Shown piece by piece: positions 8,239 to 16,670 of a stretch of 64,000 bases of DNA. Location of the stretch: assembly GCA_033795365.1 (NCBI GenBank), contig JARYGU010000013.1:1-64000 (forward strand), read 5' to 3'. Both the position numbers and the translations under genes were made by a program. The notes under the pieces were generated by a model. The model did no database searches and had not been told where the DNA came from. It worked only from the letters and a program-made list of their open reading frames with translations. The DNA is from JARYGU01 sp033795365 (GTDB taxonomy: Bacteria; Pseudomonadota; Alphaproteobacteria; Rhizobiales; Rhizobiaceae). The first letter of the stretch is position 1, and every line of letters starts with the position of its first letter.

Positions 8239-9949
8239 CGTCCGCTTTATCCAGTAGTGAGACCACGAACTCGAGCGCGGCGCCGGCCTGCTCTCCCGAT
8301 ATTGGGAGTTGCCATTCTCCTTCGACAGAGAAATCAACCGGCCGAGTGTCAAACGGCTCATCGAACACCCAGTCTGCCGCGAGGCCGATGACATAGGCCG
8401 GATGTGGGAAGATGGAGGCCTCGCACCGAACCAGCACGTCAACAGCCATGCGTGACGTATGCGCAGCGATGACCGCCACGTCGGCGTCGTCGGCAATGAG
8501 GGGTGGCTCGTCATCGTGGCGCGCGTCGTAGTCATCCCCTTGGCCATGCCACGGAATCCCCTGGCTACGACACCAAGCGAGGTATTGGCGGCGGGCGGCG
8601 TGTGGAGGGGCCTCTATGCCCGGTCGCAGGCGTGCCACGAATCCGCCGATGCCTCCGGCATAGACTTCGGCCCAGATCATCGGGCTCCGGGCGCGTCGCG
8701 CTACCGATGCAACGAAGTTGAATGCCTGCGGATCGGCGGTTGCGTCGATCAAGAGATTGCATCCAGCAAGCGCGTCAAGGATCGTGGCCGTGCTGCCCGA
8801 GGATTCCTGACCGCCCAAATCGACTCGCCAAACGTCAGCCGCTACGTTAGGCGCGACCGCGCGCAGGCGTTCTTCAAGTGCGTCAACCTTGTGTGCGCCG
8901 AGGCTTTCTGCCCCCAGTTCATTCCGTGCGAGGTTGCCTGGCTTCAAAATGTCGTCATCGACAAGCACGAATTGCCGGACGCCGCTTCGCGCTAGGCTTG
9001 CGGCGATCTTTGAGCCCAGCGATCCGCAGCCGACGATACCGACCTTCTTCCCGGCTATTGCTGCGTAGGAGGCCGGGAGGCGGGTGCCGGTTTCGTCGGA
9101 AACGTCGATGGTGCGATAGCGCAGCACCTTCCATGTGCCGTTGTGGAAGAACGAGAAATAGAACTGTGCGTCTGTCCCGTCAGCGAGCACCGTGAATCGC
9201 GACGTGGCATTGTCGTCGGTGGGCGCCTGGCCCTGAATAGCCGTCGCGGTGACAATGCAGTCCAGATGCTCCTGCTCGGAAACGACTACGCCATCGAGTG
9301 ACGGAAGCCGCACGAGGAGTCCGGGGCTGCCCTGGCTGTCTCCAGGCGGTATGCTGTCTTCCCGCCATACGGGCGCGGATACGGGGCCGATTGAGGTGAC
9401 ATAGGCAGTCCACGTCCGGCGGGGGCCGTGCGTTTCCACGATGTTACACGGATAGCCGTATCCAGGTTCCAGAGCGGCGATATAATCGCGCAATCCGCGG
9501 GTCAGGAATGCTCGGCAGCTCGCGCTCCGCAATTGCTGACCGAGGGATGCCTGATGTGCGCTCAGTACGACAGCGCGCTGATCCAGTGCTGGTTGCTCAC
9601 CGGAGAGAAGACGGTACGTGCTTTCAATCATCATTGCACCGGTCACCGCAGGATCCCAGTTATCCGTCCTGTACTCGAGGCAAAACTCGCCTCCGTGTCC
9701 CCATTGATGACTTGAGTAGTGTCGTCCGTCCCGAGGCAGAACAGAGGGCGGCGTTTCCGGAAAGAAGGCCGGATAAGTCAAGGTGAATGGCAGGGCTTCC
9801 CCGTTGACGACTATGTCGAAATCGATGGCGAACTGCAGCCCTTTCATCATGCGCGGCGTCGCAACCGTCAGCCAAGGCGCACTCTCTCGGAGGGACTCGA
9901 TGCTAGTCACTTCCGCTTTCAGGCGCTCGGGATTGTGGATGAACCACAT
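8216..9949 (-). CDS. cap2: Cap2 E2-E1 fusion conjugase of type II CBASS
   Basis: A 577-residue ubiquitin-transfer-like enzyme. The N-terminal E2-like domain carries the candidate catalytic C90 in GGEFC (about 1-150). The C-terminal E1/ThiF-like domain has the nucleotide-binding GCGSLG at 307-312, followed by VDDD, NLARN and DATAD motifs. Cysteines near 460 are candidates for the E1 thioester. Cap2 activates the C-terminus of the CD-NTase and ligates it to other molecules, priming second-messenger synthesis. The start at 9949 shares a TGATG junction with the cyclase gene. Length matches the family. Confidence 0.9.
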   Translation of the reverse strand: MWFIHNPERLKAEVTSIESLRESAPWLTVATPRMMKGLQFAIDFDIVVNGEALPFTLTYPAFFPETPPSVLPRDGRHYSSHQWGHGGEFCLEYRTDNWDPAVTGAMMIESTYRLLSGEQPALDQRAVVLSAHQASLGQQLRSASCRAFLTRGLRDYIAALEPGYGYPCNIVETHGPRRTWTAYVTSIGPVSAPVWREDSIPPGDSQGSPGLLVRLPSLDGVVVSEQEHLDCIVTATAIQGQAPTDDNATSRFTVLADGTDAQFYFSFFHNGTWKVLRYRTIDVSDETGTRLPASYAAIAGKKVGIVGCGSLGSKIAASLARSGVRQFVLVDDDILKPGNLARNELGAESLGAHKVDALEERLRAVAPNVAADVWRVDLGGQESSGSTATILDALAGCNLLIDATADPQAFNFVASVARRARSPMIWAEVYAGGIGGFVARLRPGIEAPPHAARRQYLAWCRSQGIPWHGQGDDYDARHDDEPPLIADDADVAVIAAHTSRMAVDVLVRCEASIFPHPAYVIGLAADWVFDEPFDTRPVDFSVEGEWQLPISGEQAGAALEFVVSLLDKADDADRTGT

Positions 9950-11010
9950 CAGCCAAATCCCCTTGGCTTGTCGTCAGCGCGAGGCACGTTGGGAAAAGTG
10001 AAGGCTCCTGCAGGCGGTACAACGGACGCGACCTTGAGAAGGGCGGACTTCTTCTCGATCTTGGTTTCATCCCGATCGCTGAAGAAGGTCGTCGCATAGA
10101 CCTTGTCCCAGCATTTCAGGGCTTTGGTTCGCGTGCAGTCGTGCTCGAACAGCGGGGCGAGCGTGTCGATCGCCTCGGTCAGGCGCGCGCGCAGGAAGCG
10201 TGCGCGAGGATCATCCGTGCCGTTGGTGATGGTTTGATCGGGCGTGACCGGATGTGCAACCACGAGGTTCCAGTTCAGCCGGTCGCGGATGGCCTTCATC
10301 GTCTCGTAGAGGGCGCGATCTTCCCTCCAGATGTCGCCTCGGAAGCACTCTGTCACGAGCTTGGTGATGCCGAAGCCGCTGAGGATTTGACCGGACCAGC
10401 TTTCGCGGCTGCGTGCGTATTTCTTGATTTCGCGCACCACGCGGCGGAGCTGGCGGCCGTTGACGCTATCAGGGCTCTGCTTTGTGTTCTCGTCTTCGAA
10501 CCACTTCGACACGTCCCGGGCGTCCGAGCGCTTCCAGTCACTGCTGGCAAGTTCGTGGTGGTAGCTCTCGTTACCAAAGATGTCCTTGGTTGCCACGCGG
10601 CGATACACCGGCACATCCACGCAATATCCTGCGAGGTAGTAGACACGCACACAGTTCTTGCGTACCTCCGGCGGAGTCTTGAATGAACCGTCGTCGAGTG
10701 CGTCCCGCACCATCTGGCGAGCTTGCAGCGCAGTCATCTCCGCGCCGCGCTCGCCAATGAGCACGGCCTTCTCGAAATAGACGCCATCATCAATATCGTA
10801 GTCTTTGGCAGGGTGCTGCGTCATCGTTTTCATGGCGTAGCTGCCTTGGCTCGCGAACTCGCGCGGCGCGGGCTTGTCCTTGTCCTTCAGGCCTTTCTTT
10901 AGGCGCTCGCGGTTGGCATCACGCCGTCCGCGCATATTGGTCCGCTCCGCCTGCGGGAGGGTCACCTCGTCATCGTGATAAGCAAGAATGTCGTTGGCGC
11001 AGTTGTACAT
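9949..11010 (-). CDS. DncV-like CD-NTase (cyclic dinucleotide synthase) of CBASS
   Basis: A 353-residue CD-NTase of the DncV-like type. The nucleotidyltransferase core shows SQGSY at 54-58, the acidic pair in DYDIDDG (D72, D74) and a third carboxylate in VDVPVY (D132). DncV itself makes 3',3'-cGAMP; pairing with a patatin effector fits a cGAMP signal, but product identity cannot be read from sequence. The ATG at 11010 is preceded by GAGGTGA at good spacing, so upstream in-frame sequence, which overlaps capV, is excluded. It lies 20 nt after capV and abuts cap2. Confidence 0.9.
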   Translation of the reverse strand: MYNCANDILAYHDDEVTLPQAERTNMRGRRDANRERLKKGLKDKDKPAPREFASQGSYAMKTMTQHPAKDYDIDDGVYFEKAVLIGERGAEMTALQARQMVRDALDDGSFKTPPEVRKNCVRVYYLAGYCVDVPVYRRVATKDIFGNESYHHELASSDWKRSDARDVSKWFEDENTKQSPDSVNGRQLRRVVREIKKYARSRESWSGQILSGFGITKLVTECFRGDIWREDRALYETMKAIRDRLNWNLVVAHPVTPDQTITNGTDDPRARFLRARLTEAIDTLAPLFEHDCTRTKALKCWDKVYATTFFSDRDETKIEKKSALLKVASVVPPAGAFTFPNVPRADDKPRGFG

Positions 11011-11030
11011 GATCACCTCGATTTTCTGGG

Positions 11031-12170
11031 TTACGCGACCGTCGGGCGGGCAGCGGGCGAAGCCCGAAACGCCAGAGGATCGGTTCGAGGCGGGACGGTA
11101 TTGAACAGGCCACAGATCAACGCTGCCTCGACGTCGGTCTCTGCGTAAGCACATTTGCTGTTGGTCATGTCCGCGTCGGTGCGGGCTTGGTTGATGAGCG
11201 CCTCCATCGCTTCGGAACGCGTTTCGTCAAGATCGAGATAGGGGATAAGCGCCGCGGGCACTTTCTCGCTCGGGAAGCGGATAATCGTGCAGTTGCGGTT
11301 CACATGGCGCGCAAGTTTCTTGGCCATGTGGTCATATGCGAACTGCTGCGCATCAACAGCGAGGCTGGCAGCCTCACCACCGAACTTCCACTCGCCCAAA
11401 CCGCGATCGAGCGCGGACCTGGCGATCTGTTCACCTGCCGGCATTGGGCAGGTGCCAAGGCAAAAGATTTGGATCTCCTGCCCAGGCGCGGTCAAATCGA
11501 GCGCGTCGATAAGACCAATCAGCACGGGATTGTTTGCCCACAGCCCGCCGTCGACGAACACGTTGAAGCCGCTGGATGAATTGTCGGGATGATCTACCGC
11601 AGCCATCGCGCGGTAGATCGGCGCGGCCGTAGTGGCAAGGCATACGTCGACGAGTGCGTAGTTATCGTCGCGATGGTTGGTTGTGTCCTTGAGGTGCGGT
11701 GTCTTGAACACCCAAGCGCGGTGCTGACTCATTTCGACGGTAGGGATCGCGAGGCCGATGCCGCGCGCCGCATAGATGTCGCCTAGCGTCGTCGTGCCGA
11801 GCTTTTCGACGAGCGCCTTGCGCAGCTCCTCTGTTCCGGCAGCCAGCGCAGGCGGCCGCTTCCAGGCGTCGGGTATGGCACCCATGACCCCGGAGGGGAG
11901 GGACCGCGAGAAGATCTTCGGTCCGTGCTGAACGTAGAGATTGACAATATCCGAAAGCGGGACACCGGCCGCAAGGGCGCAGGCGATGATGCCGCCCGTG
12001 CTGGTGCCGACGATGAGATCGAAAGCTGCACCGATATCGACGGCCGCGATACCGCGCCGTTTTGCGAATGCAGCGCCGACACGGTCGAGATAGGTGGCAG
12101 TATAGGTTCCACGCATGCCGCCGCCGTCGAGGCTGAGCACGCGAAATGGCGGCAAGCTGGATGTTGTCAT
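11031..12170 (-). CDS. capV: CapV patatin-like phospholipase effector of CBASS
   Basis: A 379-residue patatin-family lipase. The oxyanion motif DGGGMRG lies at 15-21, the nucleophile elbow GTSTGG at 55-60 (S57), and the dyad aspartate in DGG at 207-209, followed by WANNP. CapV is switched on by a cyclic nucleotide and degrades the inner membrane, killing the infected cell. It is the first gene of the CBASS operon; effector-first order is usual for type II systems. No membrane segment is predicted, consistent with a soluble enzyme. Confidence 0.92.
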   Translation of the reverse strand: MTTSSLPPFRVLSLDGGGMRGTYTATYLDRVGAAFAKRRGIAAVDIGAAFDLIVGTSTGGIIACALAAGVPLSDIVNLYVQHGPKIFSRSLPSGVMGAIPDAWKRPPALAAGTEELRKALVEKLGTTTLGDIYAARGIGLAIPTVEMSQHRAWVFKTPHLKDTTNHRDDNYALVDVCLATTAAPIYRAMAAVDHPDNSSSGFNVFVDGGLWANNPVLIGLIDALDLTAPGQEIQIFCLGTCPMPAGEQIARSALDRGLGEWKFGGEAASLAVDAQQFAYDHMAKKLARHVNRNCTIIRFPSEKVPAALIPYLDLDETRSEAMEALINQARTDADMTNSKCAYAETDVEAALICGLFNTVPPRTDPLAFRASPAARPTVA

Positions 12171-12228
12171 GAAACCCTCAACACGTTACCGCCCGGATCG
12201 CTCTCCGCCGCGTCGATAAACCATATGT

Positions 12229-12259
12229 AGTATATATGCCTTCATTCTTTACAATATAA
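12229..12259 (-). promoter_or_regulatory. Possible CBASS promoter
   Basis: In an AT-rich stretch upstream of capV, on the minus strand, TTATAT (complement of 12254-12259) and TATATA (complement of 12231-12236) are separated by 17 bp. The match to a sigma70 -35 box is poor, but the local AT-richness contrasts with flanking coding DNA. A promoter here would separate the CBASS operon from the SinR-like gene upstream. Confidence 0.3.
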
Positions 12260-12303
12260 GGGATTGTGGCGGAGAAAATGGACCAGGAACTCATGTCAAA
12301 TTC

Positions 12304-12582
12304 TCACGCCGCCATCCTGCTCTGGCGGCTGTTGATCCAGTCCCAAGCTTCCTGCGGGAGCCAGCCCTGGTAGTCGCTGGTCACTCCAATCAGCAGGAAG
12401 AAATCATTCTTGTCGACGTGCGGCGCGATGCGGTCCCAAATGCCGTTTGCGCGGAGCGATGTATCGACGAGCCACGTCGACCCGAGGAAGTGCCACCACT
12501 CGCCGCAGTTCTTGATTGCGTCGTACAATGCTTCATAATTCTGACCTGGGCGCTTCAGGTCATAGTTGATCGCATAGATCAT
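12304..12582 (-). CDS. SinR/Cas2-VapD-like small protein next to CBASS
   Basis: A 92-residue protein starting MIYAINYDL, a pattern typical of the SinR family, which has a ferredoxin-like fold related to Cas2 and VapD. The sequence alternates a beta strand (IYAINYDL), a helix (YEALYDAIKNC), the GSTWLVDT strand and FFLLIGV, as expected for that fold. The ATG at 12582 follows AAGGAG at ideal spacing. A longer reading to 12729 is excluded by that ribosome-binding site. VapD/Cas2-fold proteins can be ribonucleases, but activity here is unknown. It lies 133 bp upstream of capV on the same strand. Confidence 0.65.
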   Translation of the reverse strand: MIYAINYDLKRPGQNYEALYDAIKNCGEWWHFLGSTWLVDTSLRANGIWDRIAPHVDKNDFFLLIGVTSDYQGWLPQEAWDWINSRQSRMAA

Positions 12583-12637
12583 ATTGGCTCCTTGACCGGT
12601 TACGACGCTGAACCGGCCAGCCGGTGCGTCCTGACTC

Positions 12638-12709
12638 CCTATGCGGAGGCCGGAGCCAGCGCGGACATGGACTGCGCCATGTCCGCGCCCGGCGGCTTTC
12701 CCGCATAGG
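12638..12709. promoter_or_regulatory. Nested inverted repeats between divergent genes
   Basis: Outer arms CCTATGCGG (12638-12646) and CCGCATAGG (12701-12709) enclose an inner perfect 12-bp repeat, GCGCGGACATGG (12659-12670) and CCATGTCCGCGC (12677-12688), with a 6-nt loop. The element sits between the SinR-like gene (minus) and the sigma-like gene (plus). Its position suggests an operator or a structured leader; no T-run supports termination. Confidence 0.6.
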
Positions 12710-12732
12710 CATATTGAAAGGAGACGCATGAG

Positions 12733-13317
12733 GTGAATTCGGGCCAGATTGCCACTACCCGCAGTCGTGACGAGATCGCTGCCGCGATCCGATCGCTCAC
12801 TGCTGCCGATTTGGCGCGCCTGAAGATGGTGGCGAGGAAATACGCCTTTGGGCGGCCGATCGAAAGCGACGACCTTCTACAAGAAGCATACGTCCGCGCG
12901 TTGGATAGTCGCGCCTGTCCCTCGCATGTCGATGTCGTCAAATTCCTGGCCGAGGCCATGCGTAGTATCGCCCACGGAGAAGCGGAAAAGGTGGAGCACA
13001 AAGTCACTCTTGTTCCCATCGCAAAAACAGGCGGACCGAAGGACGAAGCGAGTTCCATTAAAGATGAGGCTGATGATGCCGAAACGCGGATGATAGCTGC
13101 TCAGCAGGCCGAGAGGTGCATCGCCGTCCACGCGGCGGTGATTGCCTTGTTCGACGATGACCCTACCGCTCAACTCGTGTTGGAAGGAATGATGGAGGAG
13201 ATGACTGCGGAGGAAATGCGCGAGCTGACCGGCCTCGACAAGACCGGTTACGACAGCAAGCGCAAGCTAATCCGCCGTAGAATTGACAAGCAATATCCCG
13301 AAGGATGGAAGCCATGA
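12733..13317 (+). CDS. Sigma-70-like regulatory factor
   Basis: A 194-residue protein resembling small sigma factors. Residues 20-75 look like region 2 (with DDLLQEAYVRALD), and the C-terminal 50 residues look like a region-4 helix-turn-helix (MTAEEMRELTGL...KRKLIRRRI). An acidic linker (about 95-125) joins them. The start is GTG at 12733, 9 nt after AAGGAG; an ATG at 12728 closes after two codons. It heads a tightly packed set with a small acidic protein and an ImmA-like protease, so it may control that cassette. It could also be an anti-phage sensor or phage-derived regulator; targets are unknown. Confidence 0.65.
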   Translation: MNSGQIATTRSRDEIAAAIRSLTAADLARLKMVARKYAFGRPIESDDLLQEAYVRALDSRACPSHVDVVKFLAEAMRSIAHGEAEKVEHKVTLVPIAKTGGPKDEASSIKDEADDAETRMIAAQQAERCIAVHAAVIALFDDDPTAQLVLEGMMEEMTAEEMRELTGLDKTGYDSKRKLIRRRIDKQYPEGWKP

Positions 13318-13757
13318 CCGGAAAAGGCAAAAGGGAGCGCGTTGCGCTCGACCGGCTGGCAGATGTCCTTGTCGATGACATTCTTAGCGCGTCCGATGAG
13401 GACATTCTGGCCGAATTCAAGGAAGCAGGTGGCGACCCAAATCAGAATGCTGCCGAGATGCGAGCCCTCTTCGAAAAGAGCGTCCTCGCATCGAACAAGA
13501 AGCGCCTCGCTGTAGCTAAAGCGGCTGTTACAGCAAGCCGTCGTTCGCCAACTGCGCCTGCGGCCACGCCAATTGATATGGCGGCTGCCCGCGCCCGTCT
13601 TCGTGCAGTTGTTGATACGCCTGGCTTGCCTCAGAAGGTCACGCTGGCCGCCCGAAAAGAGAACGAGCTTTCAGATGCTGATATTCTCGGCATGCTTGAA
13701 GATCTGCGGGAGCTTGGGGTACTGCCTCCCGACGACAGTCAGGATGGAAAGCCCTGA
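13314..13757 (+). CDS. Small charged protein of the sigma/ImmA cassette (unrecognised)
   Basis: A 147-residue protein that was not recognised. It begins with a Lys/Arg-rich tail, then an acidic helix (about 12-60) with repeated DED/EDIL elements, an Ala/Pro-rich linker (78-95) and a second helical segment ending in an acidic C-terminus. The composition suggests a two-helix adaptor or antitoxin-like partner. ATG at 13314 overlaps the upstream stop (ATGA) and its own stop overlaps the next ATG (TGATG), so the three proteins are co-translated. An ATG at 13305 is an alternative start. Confidence 0.55.
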   Translation: MTGKGKRERVALDRLADVLVDDILSASDEDILAEFKEAGGDPNQNAAEMRALFEKSVLASNKKRLAVAKAAVTASRRSPTAPAATPIDMAAARARLRAVVDTPGLPQKVTLAARKENELSDADILGMLEDLRELGVLPPDDSQDGKP

Positions 13758-14539
13758 TGTCTCTTTCGCCGGCCGAGCGGCTTCTTCAAGAATTGGGCGT
13801 TACTGAACCGGCTGAGATCGATCTTGAAGCGATTGCCTATTACGTCAATGCGCGGGTGAGATATCGGTCGCTTGATGGCTGTGAGGCGCGGATCATCGGC
13901 AAGGGCGATGAGGCGATCATCACCGTCAATGCCGACAGCACCTATCGTCGGAAGCGCTTTTCGATCGCACATGAGTTGGGACATTGGCACCATCATCGCG
14001 GCAAATGTCTTGCTTGCAGAGTTGAGGAGTACCGCCCGCGCGATGCACTCTCGCCAGAGCGCACGGCCGACAGCTACGCCGCCGATCTTCTTATGCCGTA
14101 CTATTTGTTTCGGCCTCTGGCCCGGCAGCAAGGCAAGCTAACTTTTAAGGCGGTCACAGCGCTCGCCGACATTTTCAATGCAAGCAAATCGGCAACCGCG
14201 ATCCGGCTAGTGGAGAGTGATTACTCCCCCGCTCTTCTTATCTGTCACGGCCCCAGAGGTCGAAAATGGTTTACTCGAGCACCAAGCGTCCCTCAGAGGT
14301 GGTTTCCGCAAGATAGCCTTGACGCCGACAGCTACGCTTTCGGGATTCAGTTCGGCGGAAATCCAGATGACCCCTTGCCGCGCAAGATTGGCGCGGAGGC
14401 TTGGTTCGACCGCCGGGACGCCGATCGGTTCGAAGTTCACGAACAGACCATGCGAACCGGTCCGGATGAAACGCTTACTCTTGTGCTAATCAGTGACCCC
14501 AGAATGTTGGAAGACCAAGATTATCGAGGCCGCGGTTAA
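13757..14539 (+). CDS. ImmA/IrrE-type zinc metalloprotease
   Basis: A 260-residue protein with the HEXXH zinc motif, AHELGHWHHH, at residues 71-80 (H72, E73, H76). ERTADSYAADLLMP at 101-114 aligns with the third-ligand region of ImmA/IrrE proteins. The C-terminal half (130-260) is a separate sensor-like domain. ImmA/IrrE enzymes cleave repressors or anti-sigma proteins to switch on mobile-element or stress genes. The gene is coupled to a sigma-like factor and a small protein, so a proteolytic switch acting on one of them is plausible but not shown. Confidence 0.78.
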   Translation: MSLSPAERLLQELGVTEPAEIDLEAIAYYVNARVRYRSLDGCEARIIGKGDEAIITVNADSTYRRKRFSIAHELGHWHHHRGKCLACRVEEYRPRDALSPERTADSYAADLLMPYYLFRPLARQQGKLTFKAVTALADIFNASKSATAIRLVESDYSPALLICHGPRGRKWFTRAPSVPQRWFPQDSLDADSYAFGIQFGGNPDDPLPRKIGAEAWFDRRDADRFEVHEQTMRTGPDETLTLVLISDPRMLEDQDYRGRG

Positions 14540-14641
14540 TGTTTGGGTGTATGGCTAGCAAATTCACTGCAGCAGCTTACGACGCGCACGTCGACAAGCG
14601 AGACAAGAACAGCTTGCACGTCAACGGGGGAAGCGTCAGTT

Positions 14642-16378
14642 ATGTCGAAGCCTATTAAACTCTTCATGTGGGGCTATCAGCCTCATTTTCGACTGGCGGT
14701 CGAACTTCGAGCTAAACGTGTTTTCGAGCTCCTTGGCGCCGAGATCGAGCCCAAGGTGCTTCTGGTCGGTTTGCGTAGGGCAGGCCTCCCGCCAGGCCAT
14801 CCCGTTTGCATCGAGCCGGAGGATGGCGAGTGGCAGCTTGCGGTCTTCGATGATCTCGGCGGCCAGATCGAGCGTGCAATTCCTAGTCATCCATTACAAC
14901 AGATGTTTTATACGGACGAGACGACGATGCGCGAAAAACCTGAGCGCATTCGCCGGCTGACGATCTCCGAAGAGATCAGGCGACGGCTTGATCCGGAAGA
15001 CCAAAAGCTCGGTCGTAAAAGCTTTTGCAGTCTCGCCTATCCAGTGGCGGACTATTATGTGGTCGCCGTTATTCAACTACCGCTGCGGTTGTTTCGCCAG
15101 TATCCGCCTGTTGAGATAACCTGGCAACGCGAGGTATATGAGACCAGTCTGGTCTATGCCTGCATCCATCAGTTGCTGGATGAGGCCTGCCGCGGTCTCG
15201 CGTTGCCAGATCCAGGGCGTGAAATGGGCGACGAGGGAATGCGTCCGGCTGAGGAAATAGTTCGCCGAGCGGCGTCCTCATTCATGCGCAGTTCTTTCAT
15301 CGCGGGCAAATACGCTACGTCCAATCTGTTTGAGGATGTAAACCGCCTGTCGCAACTCCGTTACGAAGGGAAGACGGGTATTGGGCGACTAGTTCTGGCG
15401 GCCGCGGACGACCCTAATGTTGAATATGTGGTCAGGCTGGCAAGCCCGGTTCCGTTATCAGAGTCTCGATGGGCGCGTAAGCTTCTCCAAATGGCAACCG
15501 CGGAGACTGCGCTTATCGTCGAGTACCGCTCGATCTCGGGCTTGGGCAGGGTGTCTGACGTGAGTGCGCCGCCGTTCTGCGTTGAGTTCCTCGATCACCA
15601 TCAATGGGACTTTCGGTGTGGCGAGCAGGTGCTGCTCCGCTCGCAGTTCGGCGAGGTCCGGCTGCCGCAGGAGCCGATTGGCAAGGAACGCTTTATCGAC
15701 AATATGCGCCGAGTATTTCAAGGTATCGGTGAACCTGCAATCGCCCGCTTTCGCATAGTACTCGATCTCCTAGCTCAGCTCCGGCACGGCAGCTCATTGG
15801 TGATCGCAACCGATGCAGCAGAGGAGACGCAGCGCCTAGTAAGACAGGGGACGGCTATCGTGCCCACTCCGCTTACCAAGGAACTAATTGAGCGAGCCAC
15901 AGCGATAGACGGAACAATCCTCGCTGATCCACAAGGCGTCTGCCACGCCATCGGCGTAATACTAGACGGTCAGGCAAGTGATGAGAGCACGCCGTCGCGT
16001 GGTGCGCGTTACAATTCTGCCGTCCGCTACGTGTCTGCGGGCTCTGTCCCGCGGATGGCCTTCGTGATCTCAGAAGATCGGACGCTGGACGTGGTGCCTC
16101 TCTTGCGCCCACGCTTAGAGCGCAGCCGTATCGCTGCAGCGGTTTCTGAAATTGAGAAAGCAACCCTCGACAATTACCATAAAGCGCGATCATTTCTCTC
16201 AGAGCACCGCTTCTATCTGAGTGCCGAACAATGCCAAGTCGTCAACGAAGCACTTGATCGGATTGAAAGCGAGCCGCGGGAAGTCGGTCAGATAGTGCTG
16301 ATTACTCGGCGATTCGAGCCGCACCCGGCGATGAATGACACTTATCTCAAAGAGGACGAGCTTTCATCTTCCGACTGA
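14642..16378 (+). CDS. DisA-N-like (diadenylate cyclase fold) protein with large sensor region
   Basis: A 578-residue protein. Residues 1-350 are a large unrecognised region of the type described as DAC-associated sensor (DACNV-like). Residues 360-490 match the DisA-N core: GSSLVIAT at 383-390, AIDGTILAD at 421-429 and RGARYNSAVRYV at 453-464. In active diadenylate cyclases these correspond to DGA and RHR. Here they read DGT and RYN, so c-di-AMP synthesis is uncertain. The C-terminal tail (495-578) is helical. The start at 14642 is preceded by GGGGGA; an earlier in-frame ATG at 14543 would add a Thr/Ser-rich stretch. It lies about 100 bp after the ImmA-like gene, same strand. Confidence 0.65.
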   Translation: MSKPIKLFMWGYQPHFRLAVELRAKRVFELLGAEIEPKVLLVGLRRAGLPPGHPVCIEPEDGEWQLAVFDDLGGQIERAIPSHPLQQMFYTDETTMREKPERIRRLTISEEIRRRLDPEDQKLGRKSFCSLAYPVADYYVVAVIQLPLRLFRQYPPVEITWQREVYETSLVYACIHQLLDEACRGLALPDPGREMGDEGMRPAEEIVRRAASSFMRSSFIAGKYATSNLFEDVNRLSQLRYEGKTGIGRLVLAAADDPNVEYVVRLASPVPLSESRWARKLLQMATAETALIVEYRSISGLGRVSDVSAPPFCVEFLDHHQWDFRCGEQVLLRSQFGEVRLPQEPIGKERFIDNMRRVFQGIGEPAIARFRIVLDLLAQLRHGSSLVIATDAAEETQRLVRQGTAIVPTPLTKELIERATAIDGTILADPQGVCHAIGVILDGQASDESTPSRGARYNSAVRYVSAGSVPRMAFVISEDRTLDVVPLLRPRLERSRIAAAVSEIEKATLDNYHKARSFLSEHRFYLSAEQCQVVNEALDRIESEPREVGQIVLITRRFEPHPAMNDTYLKEDELSSSD

Positions 16379-16670
16379 GGCACTGTAGCAAGATACACTA
16401 AGGACAGCCAGATGGCCTCATGCTAGATTATCGCGCACGGCCCGTGACGGTACCTTTCGAACCAGCCATGCGCGTGATGTGCGACGCGGCCTGCGCATAT
16501 CACTCCTGACCTTCCAGCATGGCGAACCAGACTGGGATTTTTTGGCGTGCCGGCGCAGGCTGCATTGTCAGCTGTGAAATGTAAGTAGATCTATCTCGAT
16601 AGATTGAGCGCGGCAGCTCTCGCGCAGCTCATCGAGCAACTGCAATCGGATTGGAGGGAAAGCTAGTCTC

